64,000 nt of DNA from an uncultured Olegusella sp. (GCF_947253395.1 NZ_CAMXYY010000002.1:7609-71608); one strand, 5' to 3'. Positions 26,141 to 37,280 are shown, counted from the first letter of the stretch. The notes: generated by a model from the sequence alone, not told the origin. A program made the numbers and translations.

Positions 26141-27121
26141 ATGGCAAAGAAAGCTTTTTCGCTATCGAGCGTGTTTGAGCTTTTAAGTGAGAGCAAAAGT
26201 TCTGATGAGCAACGTTGTGCTCCTACACATACTTTGGTAATAATCGATATGTCTGCTGCTCGTGAGTTGATACTTGAACTCAAACGACTGCTTTGTGCCG
26301 AACAGCCAAGTGCTGAGTTAAGTATCAAAGAGCTCGAATATGGTGTGAGCACAACGCTTGTGCCTGACCTTGCTATTTTTGTTGTGGGCAATCAGCTTAC
26401 TCTTGTTGCCAAAGAAGCAAAGCATTTCGCAGAATCTGGAGTTTCTTGTGCCTTGATTGCGGAAAGTAGTCTAGATTTACCTTCTTTTGACAATTTGGAC
26501 GAAAGCTTCAAAGACTTACTGACACCCATTGCCGTTTCTAATACTGCAGAGCTTGCAAAACCGTTAGCTCAGTGGATGGTAGAGGCTAGCGATAAAGCAG
26601 TGGCCTTTGCTGCGTCTTATAGTTTTTGTAGACAGACACTCATTGATTCGCTGGTGCTGCTGTGTGCTGCTCAAAATGCTGCGGTTGGTGCTATTGATAT
26701 TATCCACGGCTCAGATTTTCCCATCATGACAGTCAACCAACTCAAATTAGCCTTGAGCATTGCTGCTGCATCTGGCCGCTCTTTATCGCCTTCTTTTTTG
26801 ATAGATACCGCTTTGGTTTTGGCTTGTGGGCTCAGCTGGCGCCAGTTTGCTCGTATGCTGAGCAATATTTTGCCTATGGGCAATTGGTTGGGGAGAGGAG
26901 CCATGGGATTTGCAGGTACCCTGGCAACAGCTCAGCTTTTGAAAGCTCAAAATGATGGAAGCCTTGTTCGTGATGCAGCTAAGCTTAAAGACAGGTTGCT
27001 TAGACAATGCGTTGCAGTCAAAGAGGCTCAGCAGAGCCATACTGTTGTCAAGCGTATAGCGCCTGTACTATCCAGCGATGCTGCCGCTGCACGTACAACT
27101 GGCTATATAAGCTATCGCTAA
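26141..27121 (+). CDS. DUF697-like conserved protein downstream of rodA
   Basis: 326 residues, strong AGAGGAG site. The N-terminal half is a Rossmann-like fold of alternating strands and helices without a P-loop (no GxxxxGK[ST]). The C-terminal half (about 165-290) resembles DUF697, the hydrophobic domain attached to some GTPases: FPIMTVNQLKLALSIAAASGR, then WRQFARMLSNILPMGNWLGRGAMGFAGTLATAQLL. It may sit on or in the membrane. It follows rodA by 89 bases and could belong to the elongation operon. Function unknown; the domain match is by eye. Confidence 0.55.
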   Translation: MAKKAFSLSSVFELLSESKSSDEQRCAPTHTLVIIDMSAARELILELKRLLCAEQPSAELSIKELEYGVSTTLVPDLAIFVVGNQLTLVAKEAKHFAESGVSCALIAESSLDLPSFDNLDESFKDLLTPIAVSNTAELAKPLAQWMVEASDKAVAFAASYSFCRQTLIDSLVLLCAAQNAAVGAIDIIHGSDFPIMTVNQLKLALSIAAASGRSLSPSFLIDTALVLACGLSWRQFARMLSNILPMGNWLGRGAMGFAGTLATAQLLKAQNDGSLVRDAAKLKDRLLRQCVAVKEAQQSHTVVKRIAPVLSSDAAAARTTGYISYR

Positions 27122-27231
27122 GTCCGACGTCAAATCGCAGTATCGCGGAGTATATAGTCTATATTTGGTGTTAGTCTTGTGGATGCGATAAAGAGCTTGC
27201 TCCAATTGGCTAAGCTGTATATCCTAACTAG

Positions 27232-27285
27232 AGGCGTCCGCTGTGTCTCTGACGGTTTTTCCGTTGACGATGCAGGTCGACGCCT
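27232..27285 (+). promoter_or_regulatory. Structured leader of rplU-rpmA (possible r-protein autoregulation site)
   Basis: An outer AGGCGTC (27232-27238) / GACGCCT (27279-27285) stem of seven perfect pairs encloses an ACGG-TTTTT-CCGT hairpin (27252-27264). It lies 48 bases before the L21 start. L21 operons in other bacteria have protein-binding leaders; whether this is a member or an independent type cannot be told without a covariance search. Confidence 0.45.
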
Positions 27286-27332
27286 GTATTATGGATAGCT
27301 GTTGCACTATTCCAGCATCGAAGGGTTCTCAC

Positions 27333-27641
27333 ATGTACGCAATCGTTACGACTGGTGGCAAGCAGTATAAGGTTGCCGAGGGCGACGTCATTGACGTTGA
27401 AAAGCTCAGCGCGCAGCCTGGCGACAAGGTCAACCTCGACGTCCTGATGCTTGCTGACGACACAAAGACCGTTGTCGCTCCCGCTGAGCTCGAGGGTAAA
27501 AAGGTTGTCGCTGAAGTGGTCGATCAGCACAAGGGCAAGAAGGTTATTGTCTTCAAGCTTCACAAGCGCAAGCGTTATCGCCGCACCAAGGGTCACAGGC
27601 AGCAGCTTACGCGCCTGCAGATTACTTCCATTCCCGCGTAG
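27333..27641 (+). CDS. rplU: 50S ribosomal protein L21
   Basis: 102-residue large-subunit protein that binds 23S rRNA. Starts YAIVTTGGKQYKVAEGD and ends with the basic KLHKRKRYRRTKGHRQ segment followed by a typical TRLQITSI tail. Of several upstream in-frame starts, the ATG at 27333 matches the family N-terminus. Pairs with rpmA. Confidence 0.97.
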   Translation: MYAIVTTGGKQYKVAEGDVIDVEKLSAQPGDKVNLDVLMLADDTKTVVAPAELEGKKVVAEVVDQHKGKKVIVFKLHKRKRYRRTKGHRQQLTRLQITSIPA

Positions 27642-27686
27642 GCTCGCGCTATTCCCATTAGTTTTTCGAGTAAGGCAGGTAGTACT

Positions 27687-27938
27687 ATGGCACATAAAAA
27701 GGGCCAAGCATCTTCGCGCAACGGTCGCGATTCCAACGCTCAGCGTCTTGGTACCAAGATTTTTGGTGGTCAGACAATTAAGACCGGTCAGGTTATTGTT
27801 CGTCAGCGTGGCACACACATTACTCCTGGTACAGGTGTTGGTCGTGGCAAGGATGACACGCTTTTTGCACTGCAGGATGGCACCGTGCAGTTTGTGAGGG
27901 GTGCCAAGCACGTCGTTAACGTGGTGCCTGCTGAGTAG
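27687..27938 (+). CDS. rpmA: 50S ribosomal protein L27
   Basis: 83-residue large-subunit protein reaching toward the peptidyl-transferase centre. Begins [21 protein letters not shown], without the cleaved N-terminal extension found in many Firmicutes. The [15 protein letters not shown] core is standard. Followed by a strong terminator. Confidence 0.97.
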   Translation: MAHKKGQASSRNGRDSNAQRLGTKIFGGQTIKTGQVIVRQRGTHITPGTGVGRGKDDTLFALQDGTVQFVRGAKHVVNVVPAE

Positions 27939-27959
27939 AGTGTAGGTTGCATAATCAAA

Positions 27960-27985
27960 CCCCATCGCTAGTGCGGTGGGGTTTT
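27960..27985 (+). terminator. Terminator of rplU-rpmA
   Basis: CCCCATCGC / GCGGTGGGG hairpin followed by TTTTG, 22 bases after the L27 stop codon. Confidence 0.85.
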
Positions 27986-28070
27986 GTCTTTGTGTTTGAT
28001 TGTCTTGCTTGAACACTTTGTTTCAATTCATAAACGTATGTGAAATGAGACTCAATCTAAGCGTGCTCTT

Positions 28071-28079
28071 TGATATAGT
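28071..28079 (+). promoter_or_regulatory. Extended -10 promoter of the trpP-ecf operon
   Basis: TGATATAGT (TGn plus TATAGT at 28074-28079) about 40 bases before the leader peptide start. No clear -35 box. Transcription would begin near 28086, placing the leader ORF SD inside the message. Confidence 0.5.
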
Positions 28080-28118
28080 CCCACTAACACGAAATCGAGT
28101 GAAGAAGGGAGTTTGACC

Positions 28119-28193
28119 ATGATGACTCAGATAAGCACTTCTAAGGGCATGAACTGGTGGTGGCGTAGCTGGTCTTCTTTTGGTCGACTCTAG
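28119..28193 (+). CDS. Tryptophan-rich attenuator leader peptide
   Basis: A 24-codon reading frame with a GGGAG site seven bases upstream. Residues 13-18 read WWWRSW: three consecutive TGG codons at 28155-28163 and a fourth at 28170. Four Trp in 24 residues, just ahead of competing RNA hairpins and a tryptophan transporter gene, is the hallmark of ribosome-mediated attenuation. The stop codon (28191-28193) lies at the left arm of the antiterminator. A second ATG at 28122 is an equally possible start. Too short to be found by length-based gene callers. Confidence 0.88.
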   Translation: MMTQISTSKGMNWWWRSWSSFGRL

Positions 28194-28254
28194 GTCGCTT
28201 GCTGCCACATGACTTGTGCAGACGACTTCCGGGTTGACCGGGAGCCGTTTTTTT
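28160..28254 (+). promoter_or_regulatory. Trp attenuator: pause, antiterminator and terminator hairpins
   Basis: Three competing pairings can be read. (1) GTGGC..AGC (28160-28169, over the Trp codons) with GCTGCCAC (28201-28208). (2) Antiterminator: AGGTCG (28192-28197) with CGACTT (28223-28228), extended by CTG/CAG (28202-28204/28219-28221) and CACA/TGTG (28206-28209/28215-28218). (3) Terminator: ACG+CTTCCGG (28222-28232) with CCGGGAG+CGT (28238-28248), then a run of seven T. Pairings 2 and 3 share 28222-28228 and exclude each other. A ribosome stalled on Trp codons leaves 28192-28228 free; one at the stop codon covers the left antiterminator arm. Confidence 0.85.
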
Positions 28255-28305
28255 GTGTCGTTCAATCTACATTGACTATCAAAGCTCATGTTAGGAGAAA
28301 CTCTC

Positions 28306-28875
28306 ATGGAAAATTCGAAGCATACTGGCGCTGAAGTCCGTACCATCAAAAGTACTCAGGCACAGTCAGGCAAGCTTGATGTTGGTTCTTTGGTTCTCGT
28401 CGCTATTCTTCTTGCTGCAGGTTTTATTCTCAATGCAACAGTGGGTAACATGCTCGCTATTACAGGTATCAAGCCTGAGTTTTGTATTGCTGCATATTGC
28501 TTGGCTATCCTGCTGCTTAAGCCGACCCTGCCTCAAGCCATAATCTTTGGTATTCTCGCGGCTACCGTCATTCAAATCACTACTTCTATTCCTGGCGTTG
28601 AATACGTTGCGGATATTCCTGGCGCAGTTGTAGCTTTTTTGCTCGTTAATAAATTTACCGATGACAAGACACCTGTATATCTTCCTTTTGTTGTGGGTTT
28701 TGTTACTACTTTGGTTTCTGGTCTGATTTTTGCTTCTATTGCAATGGTCATCGTACTTAAGGGTGCGCTTGCTTCCATGCTGCCCCTATTAATTGTTGTG
28801 TTAAGTACTGCGGTGGGCAATGCCTTGGTAGTAGGTGGTCTTTACCCTGCTTTGCGTAAGGTTGTCTCTCGTTAA
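28306..28875 (+). CDS. trpP: Tryptophan-specific ECF transporter S component (TrpP family)
   Basis: Membrane substrate-binding subunit of about 189 residues with roughly five to six spans (LVLVAILLAAGFILNATVG, IAAYCLAILLLKPTLPQAIIFGILAATVIQ, a GVEYVADIPGAVVAFLLV stretch, and others). The pattern resembles Bacillus TrpP, including the I-K-P-E/D start of the second span and the polar P-G-x-x-V-A segment. Family assignment is by eye, but two facts support tryptophan as substrate: the Trp-codon attenuator in front, and ECF ATPase and T-component genes directly behind. The ATG at 28306 has AGGAG eight bases upstream. Confidence 0.82.
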   Translation: MENSKHTGAEVRTIKSTQAQSGKLDVGSLVLVAILLAAGFILNATVGNMLAITGIKPEFCIAAYCLAILLLKPTLPQAIIFGILAATVIQITTSIPGVEYVADIPGAVVAFLLVNKFTDDKTPVYLPFVVGFVTTLVSGLIFASIAMVIVLKGALASMLPLLIVVLSTAVGNALVVGGLYPALRKVVSR

Positions 28876-28916
28876 GTTGTATCAAGGATGCTGCCATCCT
28901 TTGAAAGGGGCTTGTA

Positions 28917-30734
28917 GTGTCAGTATGTAGGGCATGTGATTCGGCTGCCATACCAGTTATTCAGTTGTCTCACGTATCTTTTGCTTTTGAGGATACGACG
29001 CAAAAAAATAACTCCCTGCATGTGCGCCCCTATGCGTTACATGATGTAAGTCTTGACATCAATGAAGGAGACTTCGTAGGTATCATTGGTCCTTCTGGAG
29101 CAGGTAAAACTACCCTTACTTCGGTGCTGTCGGGTGCGATACCTCATCATTATAAAGGTGAGTTCAGAGGTGCTTGTTTGGTAGCGGGTATTGATACCTG
29201 CGAAGTCGAGCTTACAGATGTCTCTCAGATTGTTGGTAGCGTCTTGCAGGACATTGATGCACAGATGGTTTCTGCAAACGTAGAAGATGAGTTGCTTTAT
29301 GGTCTTGAAAACTTTGGTGTTGATCATGAGCACATAATGCCGCGCGTATTTGAGGCGCTTGAAGCGGTAGGCATCTCCGATTTGCTTCATCGCGATATTG
29401 CGACTCTTTCTGGAGGACAGAAGCAAAAAGTTGCGATTGCCGCAATTTTGGCCTTGCAACCTCGTGTATTGGTTTTAGATGAGCCTACGGCAGCACTCGA
29501 TCCGCTTTCGTCACGTCAGGTATTTGATACGCTTCGTCTACTCAATCAGACTCAAGGAATTACAGTGGTTGTGGTAGAGCAAAAAGTTGCTCTGCTTGCT
29601 GAGTATTGTCAGCGTATGCTCGTGCTTTCCGAAGGAGCTGTTGCCCTTGATGGCAGCCCCGCAGAAGTTTTGACGCACCGTCAAGAGCTCAAAGCCATCG
29701 GTGTTGATTCTCCACGCGTTACCCGTGTTTCAAACAAGCTGCATGCAAAGCAATTACTTGATAAAAGCTGTTCTTTTTTGACTACGGATACTGCATTTGC
29801 TGGTATCAAGAATTTAATTGCTGACAATAAAACTCCTCGCAGGGCTGATTTTGAGCCCAGAAGAAGCGAAGACGCGTTTATAGTGCAACACGAAGCTGGT
29901 TCCAAGACCCAGCAACAGGCAGTCTTGTCTTTTGACCGCGTAGCTTTTTCCTATGGACCTCATGCCGCTTCGGTGCAAGATATTGATTTTGAGGTGTATC
30001 CCGGTGAGCTGCTTGCCATTATTGGTCAAAATGGTGCAGGTAAAACTACCCTTACCAAACTCATGAATGGTCTTCTCAAGCCCTCTGAAGGCAGGGTGAC
30101 CATCTGTGGTTTGGATACATCTGTAGCTCGTACAAGTCAGATTGCACGTCATGTCTCGACGCTTTTTCAAGATCCCGATCATCAGATTTGCAAAGAAACT
30201 GTCCTCGATGAAGTGGCTTTTTCCTTGGAATTACTAGGCGTTGATACACAAATAGCCCGCTCTCGAGCAGCACAAACGATTAAACAGTTTTCCTTACCAG
30301 CCGATGTTGCTCCGTTTTCGCTTTCACGTGGCCAGCGGCAGATTGTGGCTCTTGCCAGTGTAATCGTAGTGCGCCCACAGTTACTCATTTTAGATGAGCC
30401 TACCTGTGGTCTTGATTATCAAGAGTGTATGGTTGTCATGAGGGCGGTCAAAGAGGCGCGCAAGCAGGGCTGTGCCATTGTGATGGTGTGTCATGACATG
30501 GAAGTTGTCTATGACTTTGCAAGCCGCATTATGGTCATGTCTGATGGCTTTAGTCGTGCTGATGGCAATCCCGTTGAACTTTTTGAGAATTCTGAGCTCA
30601 TGAAGCAGGCTTCTGTGGCACCGCCGCAGATTCTTGGTCTTTCTAGCAAGTTGGCAGCAGATGGCTACAGTGTCTATAAAAGTCTGTCTGAGGTGAGTGA
30701 TATTGTGACTATTACGGAAGGTCTGGTGAGATAA
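28917..30734 (+). CDS. ecfA: Fused energy-coupling-factor ATPase (two ABC domains)
   Basis: 605 residues holding two ABC ATPase domains that elsewhere are separate EcfA1 and EcfA2. Domain 1 (about 14-250): Walker A GPSGAGKTT (58-66), LSGGQKQ (164-170), Walker B VLVLDEP. Domain 2 (about 330-580): Walker A GQNGAGKTT, signature LSRGQRQ and Walker B LLILDEP with the following His switch (CHD). In domain 2 the signature has Arg where Gly is usual. A poorly conserved linker (about 255-330) joins them. GTG start with GAAAGGGG upstream. Its stop codon abuts the ecfT ATG. Confidence 0.93.
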   Translation: MSVCRACDSAAIPVIQLSHVSFAFEDTTQKNNSLHVRPYALHDVSLDINEGDFVGIIGPSGAGKTTLTSVLSGAIPHHYKGEFRGACLVAGIDTCEVELTDVSQIVGSVLQDIDAQMVSANVEDELLYGLENFGVDHEHIMPRVFEALEAVGISDLLHRDIATLSGGQKQKVAIAAILALQPRVLVLDEPTAALDPLSSRQVFDTLRLLNQTQGITVVVVEQKVALLAEYCQRMLVLSEGAVALDGSPAEVLTHRQELKAIGVDSPRVTRVSNKLHAKQLLDKSCSFLTTDTAFAGIKNLIADNKTPRRADFEPRRSEDAFIVQHEAGSKTQQQAVLSFDRVAFSYGPHAASVQDIDFEVYPGELLAIIGQNGAGKTTLTKLMNGLLKPSEGRVTICGLDTSVARTSQIARHVSTLFQDPDHQICKETVLDEVAFSLELLGVDTQIARSRAAQTIKQFSLPADVAPFSLSRGQRQIVALASVIVVRPQLLILDEPTCGLDYQECMVVMRAVKEARKQGCAIVMVCHDMEVVYDFASRIMVMSDGFSRADGNPVELFENSELMKQASVAPPQILGLSSKLAADGYSVYKSLSEVSDIVTITEGLVR

Positions 30735-31481
30735 ATGGCAGGTCTTCTGAAGTACTCTGAGGGTACCACCCTGCTTCATCGTGCTAATCCTCTTTCCAAG
30801 GTTTTATTGGCACTCTGTATTTGTGTGGCTGTTTTTTTAGCGCCTCATCCCTTTATATTGATGGGCATCATTGGTGTAGAAGTCCTCATAGGCCTTTATG
30901 CGGGCATTGGCAAAGAGACTTTAAGCCTGCTTACGGGTCTTTTGGGTTTGGGCTTGGTAATGTGCTTGGTTCAGGTGCTTATTATTCGAGATGGCACGCC
31001 TATTTTTTTGTTTGTGACAGACCGAGGTCTTTCCACAGGTATATTAGTTGCTTTGCGCCTCGTAGCTTTTGCCATCCCCTTGGTACAAATGCTCACGTTG
31101 ACTCGGCTTACTGATCTTGCAAATGCTGCAGTTGAAGTGTTGCACGTTCCTTATCGTTACGCTTTTACTATTACTACTGCTCTTCGTTTTGTGCCGATTT
31201 TTGCGGATGAGATGAACAAAATCGTTGAAGCTCAGACTGCCCGCGGTGCCTCTTTTGATGAGGGTAGCATTTTTAGACGCCTACGTCTGATGCTGCCGCT
31301 TGCAGCACCGTTGCTGATCTCTTCGGTTGCCAAAGCTGATGATACAGCGCTCGCAGCAGAGGAAAGAGGCTTTTATTTGCGCACGCGTTCCTCTTCCTAT
31401 AAACGCTATCCTTTTGCTGCGGCTGATATTGTTGTTTTTGCCGCAGGTATGTTAATTGTGGCTGCTTCCATCATTTTATAA
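30735..31481 (+). CDS. ecfT: ECF transporter transmembrane component T
   Basis: 248-residue membrane scaffold coupling EcfA to the S component. Several spans in the first 130 residues, then the cytoplasmic coupling helices with the paired signatures QTARGASFDEG and AAEERGFYLRTR (Ala/Glu-Arg-Gly motifs). It starts directly at the ecfA stop. The module trpP-ecfA-ecfT looks like a dedicated (group I style) ECF importer. Confidence 0.9.
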   Translation: MAGLLKYSEGTTLLHRANPLSKVLLALCICVAVFLAPHPFILMGIIGVEVLIGLYAGIGKETLSLLTGLLGLGLVMCLVQVLIIRDGTPIFLFVTDRGLSTGILVALRLVAFAIPLVQMLTLTRLTDLANAAVEVLHVPYRYAFTITTALRFVPIFADEMNKIVEAQTARGASFDEGSIFRRLRLMLPLAAPLLISSVAKADDTALAAEERGFYLRTRSSSYKRYPFAAADIVVFAAGMLIVAASIIL

Positions 31482-34083
<2,602 letters not shown>

Positions 34084-34129
34084 TAAGAAGGATAACGAGA
34101 CTCAATGAGCGGAGAGGAGAACCCTCGAA

Positions 34130-34936
34130 ATGCCTTTGCGAGAGCCTGATGACGGTAGTGGTGTCCTAAGTCCTGCGCATATCGCGAGTCAAAAGTTGCG
34201 TATACGCACGCCTGCCTGTGGTGACTTACCACTTTTGGGTACCGATCCAAAAAAGCGCTATCGTTTAGGTATTATGGGTGGGACTTTTGACCCCATTCAT
34301 CATGGGCACCTTGTTTGTGCTGAGACCGCTTTTGATGCGCTCAATCTTGATGTCGTTGTTTTTATGCCTGCGGGTTCCCCCGCTTTTAAACAGCATGTTC
34401 ATGTTTCTTCGGGTGAAGATCGCTATGCCATGACTCTGCTTGCCACCTCAGACAATCCACATTTTATGGCGAGTCGCTTTGAGGTAGACCGTGAAGGTGT
34501 GACGTATACAGCCGAAACTCTTCGTTTGCTGAGATCGATTTATCCAAATAATGTTGAGCTTTTCTTTATTACCGGAGCAGATGCTATTGCCGATATAGTG
34601 CGTTGGAAGGATGCAGGAAATATTGCAGATTTAGCTCATCTCGTAGGTGCTACTCGTCCAGGTTATGACTTGAGGCATGCACAAACTGCAATCGCAGAGT
34701 CTCCCTATGACTTCCAAGTAACTTATCTTGAAGTGCCGGCATTGGCAATTTCCTCAAGTTATCTGCGCAGGCGTGTTGAAGAAGGTCAGAGCCTACGTTA
34801 TCTTACGCCGGATACTGTTACTGGCTATATTCACAAACATGAGCTTTATGGAGCACATTCGTTGAGTTATGGATCGGTGATGGCGCTGGAAAAAGCCCGT
34901 GTACATGATGGGGCTACAGAGGAAGTAACTGCATGA
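34130..34936 (+). CDS. nadD: Nicotinate-nucleotide adenylyltransferase
   Basis: Makes deamido-NAD from nicotinate mononucleotide and ATP. GIMGGTFDPIHHGHL nucleotide-binding motif at about residues 47-61, PAGSPAFK, ITGADA, and ISSSYLRRRV at the C-terminal nucleotide site. 268 residues, with an unusual N-terminal extension of about 45 residues before the fold starts; the GGAGAGGAGAACC run upstream supports the long start. Its stop overlaps the yqeK start by four bases (ATGA). Confidence 0.93.
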   Translation: MPLREPDDGSGVLSPAHIASQKLRIRTPACGDLPLLGTDPKKRYRLGIMGGTFDPIHHGHLVCAETAFDALNLDVVVFMPAGSPAFKQHVHVSSGEDRYAMTLLATSDNPHFMASRFEVDREGVTYTAETLRLLRSIYPNNVELFFITGADAIADIVRWKDAGNIADLAHLVGATRPGYDLRHAQTAIAESPYDFQVTYLEVPALAISSSYLRRRVEEGQSLRYLTPDTVTGYIHKHELYGAHSLSYGSVMALEKARVHDGATEEVTA

Positions 34937-35568
34937 GTGGACTTCAAGTTTATCGCGACATCGATGAAGGTCTTGATGCTCATCAAAGCGCAGAGCTTGC
35001 AAAGCTACGTGCTGCTTTGCGTGAGCATATGGCTGTTGTTAAGCCTAAAAGATATGCTCATTCACTTTCTGTAGCGACTGAAGCAGGACGCTTGGCACAT
35101 ATCTATAGTGTTAGTCCCTATCTGGCACAAGCAGCCGGTATATTGCACGATTGGGATAAGACGCTCACCTTTGATGAGCAGTTGCAGCATGCTCAGGCTG
35201 CCAATATTGATATGGGTGTTGAGCTTTCCTTGGTGGGAAACCTTTTGCATGGCTTAACTGCCGCTCATGATTTACCTTCCAAATTTCCTGAACTTCCTTC
35301 TGAAGTATGGCAAGCTATTGCTCGTCATACCACAGGGGCTCAGGATATGACGCCTCTTGATATGGTGTTATTTATTGCTGATGGCATTGAGCCTTTGCGT
35401 CCTGCAAGTCCAGGAATTGAGCGTACACGCTCGCTTGTGGGAAAAGTTTCGCTTGATGAGCTCTATTGGGAGTCGTTTATTGGTGGTGTAGTCTACGTGT
35501 TGGAAGGTAGACGCTACCTTTATCCGGGTACTCTAGAGTTATACAACAGCTATGTCCTTAAGCACTAA
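34933..35568 (+). CDS. yqeK: YqeK-like HD-domain hydrolase
   Basis: HD-superfamily phosphohydrolase of 211 residues. The metal ligands are visible as RYAHSLSVA, GILHDWDK, and ARHTTG, then FIADGIEP. Characterised YqeK proteins split symmetric dinucleoside tetraphosphates (Ap4A), and the gene is typically between nadD and rsfS, as here. Overlaps nadD by four bases. Confidence 0.88.
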   Translation: MSGLQVYRDIDEGLDAHQSAELAKLRAALREHMAVVKPKRYAHSLSVATEAGRLAHIYSVSPYLAQAAGILHDWDKTLTFDEQLQHAQAANIDMGVELSLVGNLLHGLTAAHDLPSKFPELPSEVWQAIARHTTGAQDMTPLDMVLFIADGIEPLRPASPGIERTRSLVGKVSLDELYWESFIGGVVYVLEGRRYLYPGTLELYNSYVLKH

Positions 35569-35594
35569 GGAAGTCTTCAAGAAAGGTTGGCTAC

Positions 35595-35987
35595 ATGGCA
35601 GTTACACCCCTCGAACTCGTACACGTTGCCGCAATCGCTGCAGATGACAAAAAAGCTCAGGATATTGTCATTATCGATCTTGAAAATGAGACCGATATGT
35701 GTGATTACTTCTTGATTTGTACAGCCTCTAGCAAGGCACAAGCTGATGCCGTGCTTGAGGCAATTGAGGAAAAGGTAAAGAAGAATTGCCAGGAAGCACC
35801 CTTATCTGTTGAAGGCAAAGCAGGTTCTGGCTGGACTTTGATGGATTATGGTGCCGTAGTTATTCATGTTTTTAGACCTCAAGCGCGTGAGTATTTCCGT
35901 ATTGAACGCCTTTGGGGAGATGCTCCACGTGTGAATTTTGGTTTAGAGGGTCAGGCAGAGCCAGATTCTTGTGACAAAAACAAATAA
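35595..35987 (+). CDS. rsfS: Ribosomal silencing factor RsfS
   Basis: 130-residue RsfS/Iojap protein, which binds L14 and blocks subunit joining under nutrient limitation. Core signatures: DIVIIDLENETDMCDYFLICTA, GSGWTLMDYGAVVIHVF and REYFRIERLWGDAP. ATG preceded by AAGAAAGG. Ends ten bases from the convergent dinB. Confidence 0.94.
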   Translation: MAVTPLELVHVAAIAADDKKAQDIVIIDLENETDMCDYFLICTASSKAQADAVLEAIEEKVKKNCQEAPLSVEGKAGSGWTLMDYGAVVIHVFRPQAREYFRIERLWGDAPRVNFGLEGQAEPDSCDKNK

Positions 35988-35996
35988 GCTGCAGGC

Positions 35997-37280
35997 TTAT
36001 CGAGAGCGACCTTCTTCGTCGAGCTCGCCACGTAGACGCAAATCATGCCCATAGGCAATAACTGAATTTCCAAAACGTGATTTTAGTTCGTCAGTGGTAA
36101 GAGCAAGGCGACGTAGGTCACGTTTTTTCTTAGCAAGACGTTTGCTCTCTTCCACATCAGATTCCGTCTCAAAAAGACTGAGTTGTTGAGAGTTGCTTGC
36201 CTCAAAATTGCTTATACCCACGCCTACAAGACGTACAGGGCTCCCTTCATGCCAAATCTGCTCAAGAAGTTCGAGTGCTACCTGGGCAAATTCGTGTTCA
36301 TCATCTGTGGGCCTGTCAAGTTGGCGCTGAATAGTATGGCTTTTATTGAAGTCAAACTTAAGCTTTAAGCTTAGTTCGCTACCTTTAAGCCCTTTTTTTC
36401 TCAGGCGTGTACCCGTGAGCGCGGCTACATGCAAAACTGCGGCATGGACATCTTTTTTATTGCATAGATCGTGGGCAAAGGTACGCTCAGAAGAAACTGA
36501 CTTTGGCACTTCATGTACGGCCCGCTCCGCGACAATGCTTTGTTCTTTGCCTGCTGCGCGCTCTATGAGGCGAGGTCCATAACTCCCCATCATTCGTCTG
36601 AGTTGTTGTGGATCTGCTTGGGCAAGTTGTCCGAGAGTTTTTATATGTAGCGCTTGTAGTCTTGCTTCCGCTTTGCTTCCGATACCACTCATAGCGCGTA
36701 CGGGCAAAGGTGCCAAAAAGAGAGCTTCTGTACCTGGAGGTACAACGGTGAGTCCACGGGGTTTTTCTCGCTCAGAAGCGATTTTGGCTATAGTTTTGTT
36801 AATGCCAAGTCCGATGGAGCAACTAATTCCAAGTTTTTCCACACGATTTTGAATTCGCCGACAAATAACAAGGGGATTTTCTGCAGCATAACGACCAGGT
36901 GTTATATCAAAAAAAGCCTCATCAATAGAAACTTGCTCTACCAAGGGTGTTTCATCAACAAGAATATTCATGACAGCTGCAGATAACTCGCGGTATCGCG
37001 AGAAATGACCTTCAGTCCAAATTGCTTGGGGGCAAAGACGTTCTGCCAGAACACTAGGCATAGCAGAATGTACGCCAAATTTGCGTGCCTCATAAGATGC
37101 GGTCGAAACGACACCACGACGCTTTGAAGACCCTCCAACAATAAGGGGCTTACCTCGCCATTCTGGGTGATCAAGCTGTTCGACCGAGGCAAAGAACGCA
37201 TCCAGATCAAGCAAGCCGATTGCTCGTCCTGACCAAGGAATTACCGCTCTGTCATCCTTTACATTCTCCATGCTTATCAT
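35997..37280 (-). CDS. dinB: DNA polymerase IV (Y family)
   Basis: Error-prone translesion polymerase, 427 residues. Catalytic acidic sites LLDLDAFFASVEQ and SIDEAFFDI are intact, the GVVSTASYEARKFGV palm segment is typical, and GIGSKAEARL marks the HhH thumb. A QLSLF motif near residue 372 is a beta-clamp-binding box, followed by a basic tail. The start is uncertain: ATG at 37280 or 37271, neither with a clear SD. Divergent from rpsP. Confidence 0.94.
   Translation of the reverse strand: MISMENVKDDRAVIPWSGRAIGLLDLDAFFASVEQLDHPEWRGKPLIVGGSSKRRGVVSTASYEARKFGVHSAMPSVLAERLCPQAIWTEGHFSRYRELSAAVMNILVDETPLVEQVSIDEAFFDITPGRYAAENPLVICRRIQNRVEKLGISCSIGLGINKTIAKIASEREKPRGLTVVPPGTEALFLAPLPVRAMSGIGSKAEARLQALHIKTLGQLAQADPQQLRRMMGSYGPRLIERAAGKEQSIVAERAVHEVPKSVSSERTFAHDLCNKKDVHAAVLHVAALTGTRLRKKGLKGSELSLKLKFDFNKSHTIQRQLDRPTDDEHEFAQVALELLEQIWHEGSPVRLVGVGISNFEASNSQQLSLFETESDVEESKRLAKKKRDLRRLALTTDELKSRFGNSVIAYGHDLRLRGELDEEGRSR

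Noticed and set aside
27228..28016. A 262-codon minus-strand frame opposite rplU and rpmA
   Set aside because: Antisense to two certain ribosomal-protein genes and crosses their terminator; no family resemblance.
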